A stretch of 64,000 bases of DNA from Micropruina sp. (GCA_016711105.1 JADJTO010000003.1:186001-250000), one strand, 5' to 3'. Shown: positions 1 through 8,340, counted from the stretch's first letter. Numbers and translations are program-made. The notes: a model not told the origin generated them from the letters alone.

Positions 1-16
1 GAGTGCGCCGAGCGCC

Positions 17-858
17 GTGCCGCCCCCGCCGCGGCGGGTCTGGCGGGATTGGGTTCTGGTCGCTGTCCTCGCCGTCCTGGCGCTGGTGGAGGGCAGCCTG
101 AGAACGGACCTGCCGCAGCCCCTGCCCGTGGTGCTCTCGCTGCTCGTCGTGCTGCCGACCGTGCTGTGGCGCCGCACGAGGCCGCTGCTCATGCTCCTGA
201 TCGTGTTGGTCGTGATGGTGCCGATCGACCTGCTGCTGCCCGACTCGAACTTGTATACGGGCCTGTTCGTCACGGTGATGATCTACGCACTGTTTCGCTG
301 GGGTTCGGGGCGGGATCTGATGATCGCGTCGGGCATCCTCCTGGCGATCCTCGCATTGTTCTTCGTCTCCGGGGGCAGTCTCGACGACCTGATCGGCGGG
401 TTCGCTCTGCTCCTCTCGGTCGCTTTGCTGGGTGTGGCGGTGCGCTACCGCGCCGAGTCCGGGCAGCGTCACCTCGACCGAATCCGGATGCTGGAACGTG
501 AGCACCTGGCCCGTGACCTGCATGACACGGTCGCCCACCACATCTCGGCCATCGCGATCCGTGCCCAGGCCGGCCTCGCGGTGGGGGCAAGGGACCCGCG
601 CGCAGTACAGGACGCGCTGGACGTGATCGAGAAGGAGGCAGCGACAACGCTGAGCGAACTGCGGTCGATGGTGCGAGTTCTACGGCAGGGCGAAACGGCG
701 GAGCTCGCGCCAAGCCCACAGTTGAGGGACATCGAACAACTCGCCGGGACCAGGCCGGGCGGGGCGGGGTCACCGTGAAGGTGACGGGCGAGGACGGCAG
801 CATCCCCCCGCCCGTGGCCGCGGCGGTGTTCCGGCTCGCGCAGGAGTCGGTGACCAAC
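17..858 (+). pseudogene. Sensor histidine kinase, N-terminal part of a broken gene
   Basis: This is the membrane and phosphoacceptor part of a NarL/DesK-type histidine kinase. Residues 10 to about 145 hold six hydrophobic segments, followed by the H-box (ARDLHDTVAHH) with the likely phosphorylated His near residue 169. The frame is open to the left edge, so the true start may lie outside; the GTG at 17 is the first start inside. The frame breaks in a G-rich run near 765-775 and resumes from 775 to 858, ending in LAQESVTN. There the kinase stops abruptly; its ATP-binding domain lies on the other strand at 948-1181. The family is clear; as sequenced the gene cannot make a complete kinase. Confidence 0.8.
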
Positions 859-951
859 CACGACCTCGATGTCTGGCTGCGCGTCAAGGATGATGCTCAA
901 TCCTGTCCGCACGAGTTCCTGGTCGTCGGCGATGAGCACGCGGATGATCAT
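859..951 (-). pseudogene. Response regulator, displaced N-terminal fragment
   Basis: From the ATG at 951 the minus strand reads MIIRVLIADDQELVRTG and runs to DIEVV at 859. This is the first beta strand and acidic pocket (DD) of a NarL-type receiver domain. Its continuation, beginning AVDGNEAV, lies on the plus strand from 1181. The start codon overlaps the kinase stop by 4 bp (ATGA), as expected for translationally coupled partners. The fragment is stranded by the inversion and cannot fold alone. Confidence 0.8.
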
Positions 952-1181
952 GATGCCCATCCAACACGAGGGAGCACCGCGGTCACGGCCCACCCGCCTG
1001 GCGCTGGGCCGGCCTGGCAGGTGCCGCCGAGCAGTGCGGCCCGCTCGACCATGCCGAGGATGCCGAAGCCGGGCGTCGGTGTCGCGGCGACGTCGCCGTC
1101 GTTGGTCACGCTCAGCCGCACCCCGGTCTCGTCTGCCTCCACGAGCACGTCGACACGGGTGACCTGCCGTGCGTGACGTAG
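948..1181 (-). pseudogene. Histidine kinase, displaced C-terminal ATPase domain
   Basis: The minus strand encodes LRHARQVTRVDVLVE followed by the G-box region PGFGILGMVERAALLGG, which is the HATPase domain of a NarL-type kinase, ending with a TGA at 948-950. The residues LRHAR follow directly on ESVTN, the last kinase residues on the plus strand at 858, apart from about one missing residue. This shows that the segment was once the 3' end of the upstream kinase gene. Confidence 0.8.
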
Positions 1182-1750
1182 CAGTCGACGGCAACGAAGC
1201 GGTCGCACTCGCCCGGAGCCTGCGACCCGATGTCTGCCTGTTCGACATCCGCATGCCCGGCCTTGACGGCATCGAAGCGACCCGGGTGCTCGCCGGCCCC
1301 GGCGTAGACGACCCGATGGCAGTGGTCCTCATCACCACCTTCGATCGCGACGAGTACGTCTTCGCGGGACTGCGGGCCGGCGCCAAGGGCTTCCTCCTCA
1401 AAGACGCCGGCTCGGAACTGCTCGCCCAGGCGATCCGCGCCGCAGCAGCCGGGGACGCCCTGATCGCCCCCAACGTCACGGTGCGGCTACTGGAGGCCTT
1501 CGCCGCAACAGCACCCACCGCACCACCTCCCCAGCCAATCGCGCCGCTCACCGAACGCGAGGAGCAGATCCTCATCAAGGTCGCGCGGGGCCTGAGCAAC
1601 AGCGAGATCGCCAGCCAGCTGTACATCACCCTCTCCACGGTAAAAACCCACATCGCCAGCCTCATGACCAAACTCGACGCCCGCAACCGTGTCGAGATCG
1701 CCATCTGGGCCCACCAAACCGGACGGATGCGCCCACGAACCAGCACATGA
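1181..1750 (+). pseudogene. NarL/LuxR-type response regulator, main part without its first 31 residues
   Basis: The remaining receiver domain holds the phosphoacceptor Asp in CLFDIRMPG and the KDAGSELL segment with the conserved Lys. The C-terminus is a LuxR-type helix-turn-helix (LTEREEQILIKVARGLSNSEIA, quoted here only in outline) that would bind promoter DNA as a dimer. The first 31 residues are on the minus strand at 859-951. A GTG at 1169 could start translation, but the product would lack the first strand and acidic residues needed for phosphorylation. Together with the kinase this was a complete two-component system; its signal is unknown. Confidence 0.8.
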
Positions 1751-1999
1751 CACCAGATCGACGAGGCGTCACCCGGCTGCGATCGGCCGACCCGTGCCAG
1801 GCCGGGACCTCAGGCACCTACACGCTCGAACTGACCGATGCACTCGCAGATACGAACAGCACATCGCTGCTCATACCGCCCGCCCTCGGTATCGGAATGC
1901 GAGTCGACGGATCTGGATGCGCGCTCGACTCGATCGGCAGGCACATCCTCAAGGACGGCCAAGCTGTTGAGCGAGGACGGCGATCTCCGTCCGGAGTGA

Positions 2000-2332
2000 T
2001 CATTCGGTGACGATCTGGGCGGACGAGGGGACACCGGCGCGGGCCGCCTCGACCATCTCCCGGAGCGCGCTGAGGTGACCCTCCAGGGCCTGACGACCCA
2101 GCCGGGTGAGCTTGGCCCAGGTGCGCATCTTGCCGCCGCCGCCGGTGGGTTTGTCGAGCCTGACATAGCCGGCCTCGACCAGGGTCTTGAGATGCTTGCT
2201 CAGGACGGAGTCGGCGACATCGAGGTGGTCGCGCAGAGTGGCGAACTCGACGGCGTCGGCCTCGGCGAGCATCGCGCAGATGCGCAGCCTCAGGGGCGCG
2301 TGGATGGTGTCGTCGAACCGGGCGCTGCTCAC
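2000..2332 (-). CDS. Winged-helix transcriptional regulator (ArsR/MarR-like)
   Basis: A 110-residue DNA-binding protein. The pattern LRLRICAML, then FATLRDHLDVADSVLSKHLK and a wing with GYVRLDKPTGGGGK, is the compact winged-helix type of small actinobacterial regulators. The GTG start at 2332 overlaps the stop of the upstream membrane-protein gene by 4 bp, so the two form an operon and are probably co-translated. No metal-binding cysteines are visible, which argues against a metal-sensing ArsR. A likely target is the palindrome at the operon's own promoter (2843-2859). The regulator family is fairly certain; the ligand is unknown. Confidence 0.8.
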   Translation of the reverse strand: MSSARFDDTIHAPLRLRICAMLAEADAVEFATLRDHLDVADSVLSKHLKTLVEAGYVRLDKPTGGGGKMRTWAKLTRLGRQALEGHLSALREMVEAARAGVPSSAQIVTE

Positions 2333-2850
2333 GACGCCCCGAACCGGGCCAGGTCCCGTTCGGCGTCGACCAGCTCCCGCTGCGCGTCGGCCAGTTCGCG
2401 CCGTGCCAGCCGAGACATCCACCAGGTGCCTGCTGCCAGGCACACGATGGTCACCAGGACCGCGTAGACCGGGACCCACGCGGTGAGGTCGAAGACGTCG
2501 CGTACCGGCAGGGACGCCAAGAAGACCAGCACCCCCAGCAGGAGCAACGCCACCGGACCCCGGGAGACCGCGGTCAACGTCGACCACCGCGATGGGCTGC
2601 CGGCCCGCGACGTCCGCCACATGGTGTGGATGAGGACCGCGGCGAGGATCACCATCGAGAATCCCATCAGTGCATAGGCCCAGGCACCGTCGGCGAGCTG
2701 GGCTGCCCCCTGCACCGCCAAGGCAGCGCCGATGACCGCGCTTGCGAGGTAGTCGCCCGTGGTGAAGAGGCTCTTGCGTGCCATGTCCACCCGTGCGCCG
2801 GCGGCGTCTCGCAGGGCGGAACGGGCGGAGTATGCGGTGTCGGTTTCCAT
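2329..2850 (-). CDS. Four-helix membrane protein of unknown function
   Basis: A 173-residue protein with four hydrophobic segments: about residues 35-52, 60-77, 98-114 and 126-143. The C-terminal tail is rich in Glu, Arg and Ala (RRELADAQRELVDAERD) and probably forms a short cytoplasmic coiled coil. The ATG at 2850 sits 7 nt downstream of a -10-like TAGTGT, which suggests a leaderless mRNA. It is the first gene of an operon with the winged-helix regulator. Such repressor and membrane-protein pairs often respond to membrane stress or drugs, but nothing in the sequence fixes the role. Confidence 0.7.
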   Translation of the reverse strand: METDTAYSARSALRDAAGARVDMARKSLFTTGDYLASAVIGAALAVQGAAQLADGAWAYALMGFSMVILAAVLIHTMWRTSRAGSPSRWSTLTAVSRGPVALLLLGVLVFLASLPVRDVFDLTAWVPVYAVLVTIVCLAAGTWWMSRLARRELADAQRELVDAERDLARFGAS

Positions 2851-2859
2851 GACGGAAAC
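2843..2859. promoter_or_regulatory. 17-bp palindrome over the start codon (candidate operator)
   Basis: GTTTCC, five bases, then GGAAAC: perfect 6-nt arms centred on the start codon of the membrane-protein gene and touching its -10 hexamer. A dimeric winged-helix repressor bound here would block transcription. The second gene of the operon encodes such a protein, so autoregulation is the simplest reading. That is inference. Confidence 0.5.
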
Positions 2860-2863
2860 ACTA
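2858..2863 (-). promoter_or_regulatory. Leaderless -10 box (TAGTGT) of the membrane-protein operon
   Basis: TAGTGT on the minus strand matches TANNNT and ends 7 nt before the ATG at 2850. There is no Shine-Dalgarno sequence. The same arrangement recurs at nine other genes in the window. Confidence 0.5.
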
Positions 2864-3286
2864 ACTCACGCTTTCGCTTTCCGCAACAGAAAGACACGTG
2901 GGGCTTGAGCCCGCCCCACTGAGACGCGTGGGCAGTCCCCCTGAGCTCGAAGAAGCAGCCGATGGTTAGGTATCCGGTGACGGCCACAGCCCGGTAGTGT
3001 CCGGAACCACACCCAAAGCGGTGTCGACGTCCATCGACACCATCCAGCCGGAAGCCTCCAGCCCCCCCGTTACCTTTCTGGTGACCCCGTAGGGCGGGGT
3101 TACGGTCGCCGGGCCCGGCATGACTTACTGCCCCTGTCTCACGCATGATCCGGGGGGTGTTGTCACCGGGCCTGGTGGCGCCAGATGACCGCTGATAGGG
3201 ACACGGCCTCAACACAGGTCTCTTCGTAACGTGGGTGCCGGCAGCTGACGCATCACCACTCCGACGACCGTCGTTTCGATGGAAGG
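2864..3286 (+). mobile_element. Non-coding left part of an IS110-type element
   Basis: No convincing gene lies in these roughly 420 bases. The right-hand part directly precedes the IS110 transposase remnant and contains several short inverted runs (for example around 3080-3120 and 3150-3190). IS110 elements carry a long non-coding end that is transcribed as a bridge RNA guiding donor and target recognition, so a degenerate bridge RNA is expected here. The 10-mer ATAGGGACAC at 3195-3204 recurs after the transposase. Where the element begins is not clear from the sequence. Confidence 0.4.
3195..3204 (+). repeat. Direct repeat ATAGGGACAC, first copy (second at 4148-4157)
   Basis: The same ten bases occur before the IS110 transposase and right after its stop codon, in the same orientation. 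IS110 elements lack long terminal inverted repeats but have short related sequences at their ends, so the pair may mark element boundaries or donor-site sequence. Confidence 0.4.
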
Positions 3287-4139
3287 ATGGTGGCCGTCAT
3301 GCACAACGACCTCGGCTTCGACATCTGGTGCGGGCTCGACGTGGGCAAGCAAGCCCACCATGCCTGCGCCCTCGACGCCGCCGGCAAGAAGGTGTTCGAC
3401 AAGCCCTTGCCGCAGGACCAGTCCAAGCTCGAAGACTTGTTCACGAGGCTGTCCGAGCACGGTCGGGTGTTGGTGATCGTCGACCAGCCCAACACGATCG
3501 GCGCGCTGCCCATCGCCGTCGCCCGGTCGATGGGCATCCAGGTCGCCTACCTGCCAGGACTGGCGATGCGAAGGGCCGCCGATCTCTATCCGGGCAACGC
3601 GAAGACCGACGCGCGCGACGCGTTCGTCATCGCCGACGCCGCTCGAACGATGCCGCACACCCTTCGCCGGGTCGACCTGGGCGAAGAGACCTTGGCGGAG
3701 TTGAAGGTTCTGGTCGGGTTCGATGAGGACCTGGCTGCGGAAGCGACTCGGTTGTCGACCGCGGAGGCGGCCCGGAACCCACAGGGCGGGGCGCCATAAC
3801 GTTGGCGACGCCTCCTTGTTCCCGACCGCCGGACACCTGGCCGCCTACGCCGGCCTCGCACCCGTCACGCACCGCTCCGGAACCAGCATCCGGGGCGAGT
3901 TCCCAGCCAGATCGGGAAACAAGCACCTCAAACGGGCCCTGTTCCTGTCATCGTTCGCCGCGCTCAGATCCGATCCCGTCAGCAGGGCCTACTACGACCG
4001 GAAACGAGCCCAAGGCAAGAAACACAACGCCGCACTCATCTGCCTCTCCCGGCGCCGAGTCGACGTCCTGTTCGCCATGCTCAGAAACCGCGAGCCCTAC
4101 CGGGCCCCCAACCCGACGCCACAACCCCTCGCAGCTTGA
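3287..4139 (+). pseudogene. IS110-family transposase with a large internal deletion
   Basis: The N-terminal RuvC-like DEDD domain is recognisable (WCGLDVGKQAHHACALD, VIVDQPNTIG and the KTDARDAFVIAD box). So is the C-terminal domain with the catalytic-serine region (RSGTSIRGEFPARSGNKHLK) and the closing RRRVDVLFAML. Intact family members are about 400 residues. Here the stretch between about 3755 and 3800 that should hold roughly 150 residues is gone and the frame changes, so the enzyme is dead. The remnant sits among other transposon debris next to an integrase. The family call is firm. Confidence 0.85.
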
Positions 4140-4179
4140 CGAGAAACATAGGGACACCCCCCCGTCGCCGGAGGCTTCC

Positions 4180-4395
4180 GTGTACCCGGACCTGGCGGCG
4201 ATCGTCACGGCAGCAGTCATGGGCATGATGTTCTACTTCGGCCCGTGGGCCGATCCGCCTGGGATGGACGAACTCTGGTGGCTACTCACGACCGCGGCGG
4301 TCATGCTCGCGTCTTGGCGATGGTGGGGCACGCCGACGAGCTACTTGATCACAAGAGCTCCATCATCATCGCGGCATTTCCGGGCGTGTAGCTGA
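4180..4395 (+). CDS. Possible small membrane protein or gene fragment
   Basis: A 71-residue open frame from a GTG has two hydrophobic stretches (AAIVTAAVMGMMFYF and LWWLLTTAAVMLASW). It lies between the IS110 and IS1380 remnants and has no clear ribosome binding site. It may be the tail of a membrane-protein gene broken by these insertions. I do not recognise a family. Confidence 0.3.
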   Translation: MYPDLAAIVTAAVMGMMFYFGPWADPPGMDELWWLLTTAAVMLASWRWWGTPTSYLITRAPSSSRHFRACS

Positions 4396-4410
4396 ACCTA
4401 GCTAGGTCAT

Positions 4411-4430
4411 CCCTAACCTCGATCTTTCAT
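4411..4430. repeat. Probable terminal repeat of the IS1380 remnant
   Basis: CCCTAACCTCGATCTTTCAT lies about 160 bp beyond the transposase stop and resembles the outer end of actinobacterial IS1380 elements. The matching repeat at the other end is missing because that side of the element was lost. The call rests on position and family resemblance. Confidence 0.35.
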
Positions 4431-4587
4431 GATGGCCTTGTGAGGGGCTTGTCGGCGCCTGTGGCGTCGATGTCGAGCTGATTCTTGCAGGTGGGTGTGA
4501 CAAGGGGCCGCGTGTCGCTCGCGTTGGGCGGGTTTCCAGGCCGAGAGGGCTTTCCGGGATCAGGGGTGACGTTCGAGGGCCCGGGTG

Positions 4588-5337
4588 TCAGGTCGCGGGG
4601 GCGGGCAGGTTCTGGAGTCGTGTGATGGCGTCGATCATGAGGGCTGCCCAGGGTGACTGTTGGGCCAGGTGGAGGATGGTTCGTCTGGCGCGGCGGGCCA
4701 GGGCCGCGGGGATGCTGTAGAGGCGGTAGCGCAGGCGTTTTGGTTCCCAGCGGCGTGCTTCGTGGCCGGCCAGAGCGAGCATCCCTGTCCAGGCCTGCAA
4801 CTCGCTCGCCAGTGCGACGATCTGGCACCAGATCCGATTCTGGTTGAACCCGTGCAGGGGGAGGTTGGCCAGGCCGGTGTCTTTCGCGATCCGGATCCGG
4901 TCCTCGCAGCGGGCGCGGCGACGATGCCGCAGTTCGAGGTGTTGGAGGGTGCCGGTGCGGGTGTTGGTCGCGAACGCGGTCAGCCGGTAGCCGTCGACGT
5001 CATCGAAGCGCAGCTGCGCGCCGGGGTGGGGCCGTTCGCGGCGGACGATGACCCGCATCCCGGTAGGCCAGCCGTCGAGGTTGAGCAGGCCGGTGAAGTC
5101 GGCCAGATCCGCTGCCTCACGAGCGTCTCCATCGGCGTTGAGGGCCGGGACCCAGACCCAGCCGGGGATCAGGTGATACAGCGCAGTGGTGTCCATCGGG
5201 AGGGTGAACCCCACCGAGTAGGACACGCGGCGGCCGGTGAGCCATCGGGTGAAGTCTTTGGTGCCGCCGGCTCCGTCGGCGCGGATCAGGATCGTCTTCC
5301 CGGGTCGCGGGTTCTTGTCGGGTAGCTGGGCCGCCGA
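4588..5337 (-). pseudogene. IS1380-family transposase, C-terminal half only
   Basis: From near 5337 leftwards the minus strand encodes AAQLPDKNPRPGKTILIRAD, then GAGGTKDF and the typical C-terminal half with CEDRIRIAKDTGLANLPLHG, ending LQNLPAPAT. Full IS1380 transposases are about 450 residues; the first 200 or so are missing. The break falls just before the well-formed gene at 5411, so DNA carrying that gene has probably replaced the element's 5' half. It is not functional. Confidence 0.8.
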
Positions 5338-5410
5338 AGTTGTCCACCGGCTGTGGTCCGCATCCGTTATGCGGGGTGACTGGCTGAGCGGTGAGACAGG
5401 AGGAGGTCGC

Positions 5411-5755
5411 ATGCCGCGCGAGATCCGACGAACCGGCAGGTGTGAGGTCGATGAGGATCCAGTACAGATCACCGACGCGGAGGGGCACGTCTTTCCGCAA
5501 CAGCCACGGGCCCAGGTGTGTCGCGCAAGGGGGGCCCTGACGATCGACGCCGACAACGAGGAGGACTCATCCGCGCTCGGGATCGCGAGAACGGTGGGGG
5601 TCGCCAACAAGGCGGAGGCTCGTCTCGCGGACGTTCCCCTCATCGTCGAGGACGTTCTGTGCCAGGCACGCCGACTTGCGGACTCCGGTGCACCGACTGA
5701 GGTGATCAAGGCCGTCCTCGACCACGTCGCCGACCTGAGGGAAGGCCGCGGCTGA
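5411..5755 (+). CDS. Unknown 114-residue protein coupled to an ArdC-like gene
   Basis: The start is set by a strong ribosome binding site (ACAGGAGGAGGT at 5397-5408). The N-terminal 55 residues are polar and acidic with two cysteines; the second half (KAEARLADVPLIVEDVLCQA onward) looks helical. I recognise no family. The stop overlaps the start of the ArdC-type gene (TGATG), so the two are almost certainly co-translated. A small partner or regulator of the anti-restriction protein is a reasonable guess, but only a guess. Confidence 0.65.
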   Translation: MPREIRRTGRCEVDEDPVQITDAEGHVFPQQPRAQVCRARGALTIDADNEEDSSALGIARTVGVANKAEARLADVPLIVEDVLCQARRLADSGAPTEVIKAVLDHVADLREGRG

Positions 5756-6822
5756 TGGTCGGGTACCGCAGGCCTGTGAGCGAGACAGAGCTGGCCGCGA
5801 CAGCCGAGGCTCGGCAGGCGACGCTGGACAAGCTTCACGCCCAGCTGAGCGAGGGCATCCTCGCCCTAAACGATCTGAAGACGTGGCAGGCCTGGCTGAA
5901 GTTCTCCAGCCAGTTCCACCGCTACTCGTTCGGGAACAGCCTGCTGATCATGCTGCAGGACCCGCACGCTACCCACGTCGCCGGCTACCAGGCGTTCAAG
6001 GCCATGGGGCGCCAGGTGCGCCGCGGCGAAACCGGCATGAAGGTCCTTGCCCCGATCACCCGCCGGGAACCCCGCCTCGACGACGCCGGCCAACCTGTGC
6101 GCGATGACCAGGGTCGTGCCGTACACCGGACACACGTCGTCGGCACAAAGCCCGTCACGGTGTTCGACATCCGCCAGACAGACGGTCCACCTCTGCCCGA
6201 CCCCAAGATCGGCGATGCTCTGCTCCTCACCGGCCAAGCCCCCGCAGGGCTGTGGGACCGACTGCAAGACCTCCTCGGAGAACGAGGATTCCACGTAGAT
6301 CGCGGCGCAGACCTCGGCGACGCTAACGGCTACACCGACTTCGGCCTGCGGCTCGTGATGGTCCGGGACGACGTGGACGACGCACAGGCCGTCAAGACCC
6401 TTGCCCACGAAGCCGGACACGTGCTCCTCCACCAAGACCAGGTCAGCCGCGACTGCCGCGGGATCGTCGAAGTAGAAGCCGAATCGGTCGCCTACATGGT
6501 CACCAGCGCCCACGGCCTCGACTCCAGCCAGTACACCTTCAACTACGTCGCCGGCTGGGCCCTCAACGCCGTGACCGAGCAACGCGACCTTGCCGACATC
6601 CTCCGCAGCACCGGCCAGCGCGTCATCGGTGCCGCCGACCTCATTCTTCAGGCCACGCAGCCAGCCCCGACCATCACCGACACCGCGCTCGATGCCCTCG
6701 AAGGCGACATCCGCATCCAGACCGACCCAAAGCGCTGGGAGGCAGTCTCCGTCACCCCCGCGGGCACCCCGGAACCGGCACCCACAAGCGTTCCGTTCGT
6801 GTCAGCCGGGGTGGCTCGCTGA
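5755..6822 (+). CDS. ArdC-type protein: ssDNA-binding domain plus zinc metallopeptidase
   Basis: Residues about 20-130 form an ArdC N-terminal domain: the WQAWLKFSSQFHRYSFGN and GYQAFKAMGRQVRRGETG blocks bind single-stranded DNA. Residues about 190-270 form an ImmA/IrrE-like metallopeptidase with HEAGH (near residue 219) and a downstream EVEAESVAYMV that supplies the third ligand. ArdC proteins protect incoming plasmids and integrative elements from restriction when they enter a cell as single strands. The Pro/Thr-rich tail is probably disordered. Position between a transposon remnant and an integrase fits a role in the life cycle of a mobile element. Length (355 residues) is usual. Confidence 0.85.
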   Translation: MVGYRRPVSETELAATAEARQATLDKLHAQLSEGILALNDLKTWQAWLKFSSQFHRYSFGNSLLIMLQDPHATHVAGYQAFKAMGRQVRRGETGMKVLAPITRREPRLDDAGQPVRDDQGRAVHRTHVVGTKPVTVFDIRQTDGPPLPDPKIGDALLLTGQAPAGLWDRLQDLLGERGFHVDRGADLGDANGYTDFGLRLVMVRDDVDDAQAVKTLAHEAGHVLLHQDQVSRDCRGIVEVEAESVAYMVTSAHGLDSSQYTFNYVAGWALNAVTEQRDLADILRSTGQRVIGAADLILQATQPAPTITDTALDALEGDIRIQTDPKRWEAVSVTPAGTPEPAPTSVPFVSAGVAR

Positions 6823-6955
6823 TCGTGTGGGTAGTGCTGGGCCGCGCATTTCATCGGCCACCTCGCCCATCCCGGGGCGTGGCGAGGTCGGGCGTTGAGC
6901 CAATGGGCGGACGCCGCTGTCGGCACCTCATCGTCCGGGGTCCTCCTTCCGAGCT

Positions 6956-8116
6956 TCATGGGGCCCCAGCCGGAGCCGCGTCTCTGCGTGAGGTCCAGAG
7001 GCTCCCGCCGGTCGCGAATGCTGACATGCGGGAGGCGAGCTGAGCGTCGCGTTCAGCGGCCACGTGTTGGTAGCGCATGGCCATGTTGGGTGTGCTGTGC
7101 CCGATGCGGGCTTGGAGTTCGGCGAGGGTCGCTCCGAGTTGCGCGGCCAGGGTCGCGCTTGTGTGGCGCAGGCCGTGGATCGTGAGTCCTGGCATGTCGA
7201 TTGCGGCCTTGCCCTTGTCGTGTGCCTCGCGCAGGACACTGTCGTTGAGCGGTGAGTGGCCGTCGCCGGCGGGGAACAGCAGCTCGTCCCGCTTTCGGGT
7301 GGGCTGCTTCTCGGCCCACACCCTGAGGGCGGGAAGCAGGTGGGGAGGAATGGCCACCGACCGGATGCCGGCGTTTGTCTTGGGTGGGCCGATGAGCAGC
7401 TGCCCCTTGAGCCGCACGACGGCTTGGCGGACGTGGACAACGCCAGTGTCGAGATCGAGATCGCGGACCCTGAGTCCGCGCACCTCGCCGGAACGTAGGC
7501 CGCACCATCCGGCCAGGAGCAGTGGCACTCGACGCTCCTCTGGCAGTGCGGCCAGGTAGCGGTTGAGTTGGTCGACGGTGAGCACCTCGATCTCGCGCGC
7601 CCGCTGCTTCTGCCCACCTGCCTTCACCCGACAGGGGTTGTCGGCGAGGAGTCCCTGGTCGACCGCTTCCTTGAAGATGGACTTGAGCAGTCCGTACGCG
7701 TTCGCCTGTTGGGTCGGGGTGTGACTCATCCCGGCGTACCAAGCCGCCACCTCAGTTGGCGTGACGTCGCCGAGCTGCGTGTCGGCCCACGTCGGCAGGA
7801 TCGCCAGGCGGAGCAGCTTCTCGTAGAGCGCGACCGTCGCGGGCCGAAGCCGTCGACGCCCCACGACCGTGGCCGCATACGTGCCCAGCAGCAGGGGAGC
7901 CTCGCGAACCTGACGAGCCGGTGGTTTCCACTCACCGCGACTGATCAGCCGTTCCTGCTCGACCAGCCAACCCTCGGCGTCGATCCTCGCGACGAACGTG
8001 ACCGGGGCACTGTGCCGCCTCGTGTCAGGACCGGTGTAGCGAGCCCTGAACCGCCCGCTCGGAAGCACGGAGATCTCGCCGAAGCCACGCTTGGCCTTGA
8101 CCCGTCGGCTACCCAT
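6956..8116 (-). CDS. int: Phage-type tyrosine recombinase (integrase)
   Basis: Counted from the ATG at 8116 (MGSRRVKAKRG, preceded by a G-rich run) the protein is 386 residues. Three parts are visible: an N-terminal arm-binding domain (GFGEISVLPSGRFRARY), a SAM-like core-binding domain (about residues 90-170), and a catalytic domain with Arg (CGLRSGEVRGL), HGLRH, a late His (IGHSTPNMAMRY) and the nucleophile Tyr in MRYQHV. A longer frame upstream lacks family similarity. The gene reads away from tRNA-Leu and starts about 225 bp from its 3' end, the usual layout of an element integrated into a tRNA gene. It looks intact. Confidence 0.9.
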   Translation of the reverse strand: MGSRRVKAKRGFGEISVLPSGRFRARYTGPDTRRHSAPVTFVARIDAEGWLVEQERLISRGEWKPPARQVREAPLLLGTYAATVVGRRRLRPATVALYEKLLRLAILPTWADTQLGDVTPTEVAAWYAGMSHTPTQQANAYGLLKSIFKEAVDQGLLADNPCRVKAGGQKQRAREIEVLTVDQLNRYLAALPEERRVPLLLAGWCGLRSGEVRGLRVRDLDLDTGVVHVRQAVVRLKGQLLIGPPKTNAGIRSVAIPPHLLPALRVWAEKQPTRKRDELLFPAGDGHSPLNDSVLREAHDKGKAAIDMPGLTIHGLRHTSATLAAQLGATLAELQARIGHSTPNMAMRYQHVAAERDAQLASRMSAFATGGSLWTSRRDAAPAGAP

Positions 8117-8340
8117 GATGCGCACCCCCCGTCGCGCTTCGTAACGGTCGACGGGCGCGCTTGGGGGACAGGGCGAGGCAGCCAAGGGGTACGCGTTCCC
8201 CACGCAGCTGGTGTCGTGGGGAATATGTGGGGAATGAACACCCACTCATGGCCATCTGTGGCCACGAGAGTCCACCCCCCACAAAGACCGAAGTCCTTGT
8301 CAGAGGGGATTTCACGTAGTCAGAAGACCATACATCGTTG

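Larger units (their letters stand above)
859..1181. other. Inverted segment of about 320 bp inside a two-component system
   Basis: Read on the minus strand, this segment encodes the missing C-terminal ATPase domain of the kinase, its stop codon, and the first 31 residues of the response regulator, joined by a 4-bp ATGA overlap. Both flanks carry the rest of these two genes on the plus strand. Flipping the segment restores the order kinase then regulator almost exactly, with a few bases missing at each junction. I see no inverted repeats at the ends. It is either a real micro-inversion or an amplification or assembly chimera. Confidence 0.85.
2864..8340. mobile_element. Remnant integrative island beside tRNA-Leu
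   Basis: The block combines a tyrosine integrase next to a tRNA 3' end, an ArdC-type gene with its small partner, and two broken insertion sequences. To its right, ordinary chromosomal genes follow the tRNA at once. I searched by eye for a second copy of the tRNA 3' end to the left and did not find one, so the far boundary is unknown; it may lie outside the window or have been deleted. No conjugation or replication genes are present. Confidence 0.5.

Noticed and set aside
859..1181. Active phase-variation switch
   Set aside because: No inverted repeats were seen at the ends, no invertase is adjacent, and a few bases are missing at each junction, so a precise back-flip is unlikely.
1751..1999. 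Open frame 1747-2010 and minus-strand frames in this gap
   Set aside because: No ribosome binding site, no recognisable domain and atypical composition. The 250 bp look like plain intergenic DNA between convergent genes.
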